Shown one piece after another: positions 63,949 through 64,000 of a stretch of 64,000 nt of DNA. A program made the position numbers and the translations under genes. The DNA lies in assembly GCF_003664035.1 (NCBI RefSeq), contig NZ_RCCK01000014.1, positions 580,230-644,229 of the forward strand. Direction: 5' to 3'. The notes below the pieces were generated by a model. The model searched no databases. It saw only the letters and a program-made list of their open reading frames with translations, and was not told where the DNA came from. How positions within the stretch are numbered: position 1 is the first letter of the stretch; every line of letters starts with the position of its first letter. Source of the stretch: Pedobacter alluvionis (GTDB lineage Bacteria; Bacteroidota; Bacteroidia; Sphingobacteriales; Sphingobacteriaceae).

Positions 63949-64000
63949 TCTGGCACCGACCTACTCTCCCACGTGTTACCGCAGTACCATCGGCTCTGGT
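63949..64000 (-). rRNA. 5S ribosomal RNA, 3' part (5' end outside window)
   Basis: The reverse complement reads ACCAGAGCCGATGGTACTGC, then GTAACACGTGGGAGAGTAGG, TCGGTGCCAGA: the conserved 3' half of bacterial 5S rRNA, with the GGGAGAGTAGGTCGGTGCC end. About 50 of roughly 112 bases are visible. The operon continues beyond base 64000. Confidence 0.93.

Overview
The window comes from the chromosome of a Bacteroidota bacterium, most probably a Sphingobacteriaceae member such as Pedobacter. The reasons are: AT-rich DNA; two SusC/SusD pairs; an ECF sigma/FecR cassette; Bacteroidota-only families (DUF4783, an HU-CCDC81/SPOR protein, PafA-type phosphatase); promoter elements of the Bacteroidota type TAnnTTTG; almost no Shine-Dalgarno sequences; and many copies of dispersed intergenic repeats related to GTCATTTCGA and GTCATTCTGAA. 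No phage, integrase, transposase, tRNA or CRISPR array was seen. Genus-level placement is inference.

Layout. 1-8.9 kb is housekeeping: the 3' end of purA, pabB, a minus-strand group (DUF4783, nadC, plsY, M48 lipoprotein), gpmI with a coupled lipoprotein, and a TPR protein. 9.2-20.5 kb holds lon, an LpxR-like lipid A deacylase, arfB, cmk, a DUF1080 protein, a TPM-domain protein with a serine/glycine-rich tail, an SH3 protein and rpsA. 21-27.8 kb holds an S41 peptidase with a GH20 hexosaminidase, then an AraC regulator divergent from an aldehyde dehydrogenase with its usual DUF779 partner, and a DCC thiol oxidoreductase. 28-34.6 kb holds pyrR-pyrB and a very large TPR protein coupled to a plug-less outer-membrane barrel.

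34.6-36.5 kb is a gene-poor stretch with repeats, a decayed outer-membrane barrel gene and one orphan protein. 36.5-50.7 kb is the main accessory region, a glycan-utilisation locus. On the minus strand lie an ECF sigma factor, FecR and a SusC/SusD pair whose SusC carries the STN signalling domain. Divergently, on the plus strand, lie a ROK-family protein, a second SusC/SusD pair without STN, and a GH18 lipoprotein that closely resembles Streptomyces Endo H. Together this suggests capture of high-mannose N-glycans, release at the chitobiose core, and intracellular handling of the sugars.

51-58.2 kb holds a translationally coupled envelope operon (HU-CCDC81/SPOR protein, ExbB, ExbD, TonB-like protein), then folC and a PafA alkaline phosphatase whose catalytic residues are all visible. 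58.4-63.4 kb holds a VOC protein, the fused mutase IcmF and an acyl-ACP desaturase. The window ends in the 3' part of a 5S rRNA on the minus strand.

Themes worth a second look: several genes have a TAnnTTTG promoter box whose final TTG could be mistaken for an in-frame start codon, so their real starts lie 9-75 bases downstream; IcmF contains a short GC-rich hairpin insertion that looks like a dispersed repeat captured in frame; two or three gene remnants survive between genes; and regulatory domains are divided unequally between the two SusC proteins of the glycan locus.
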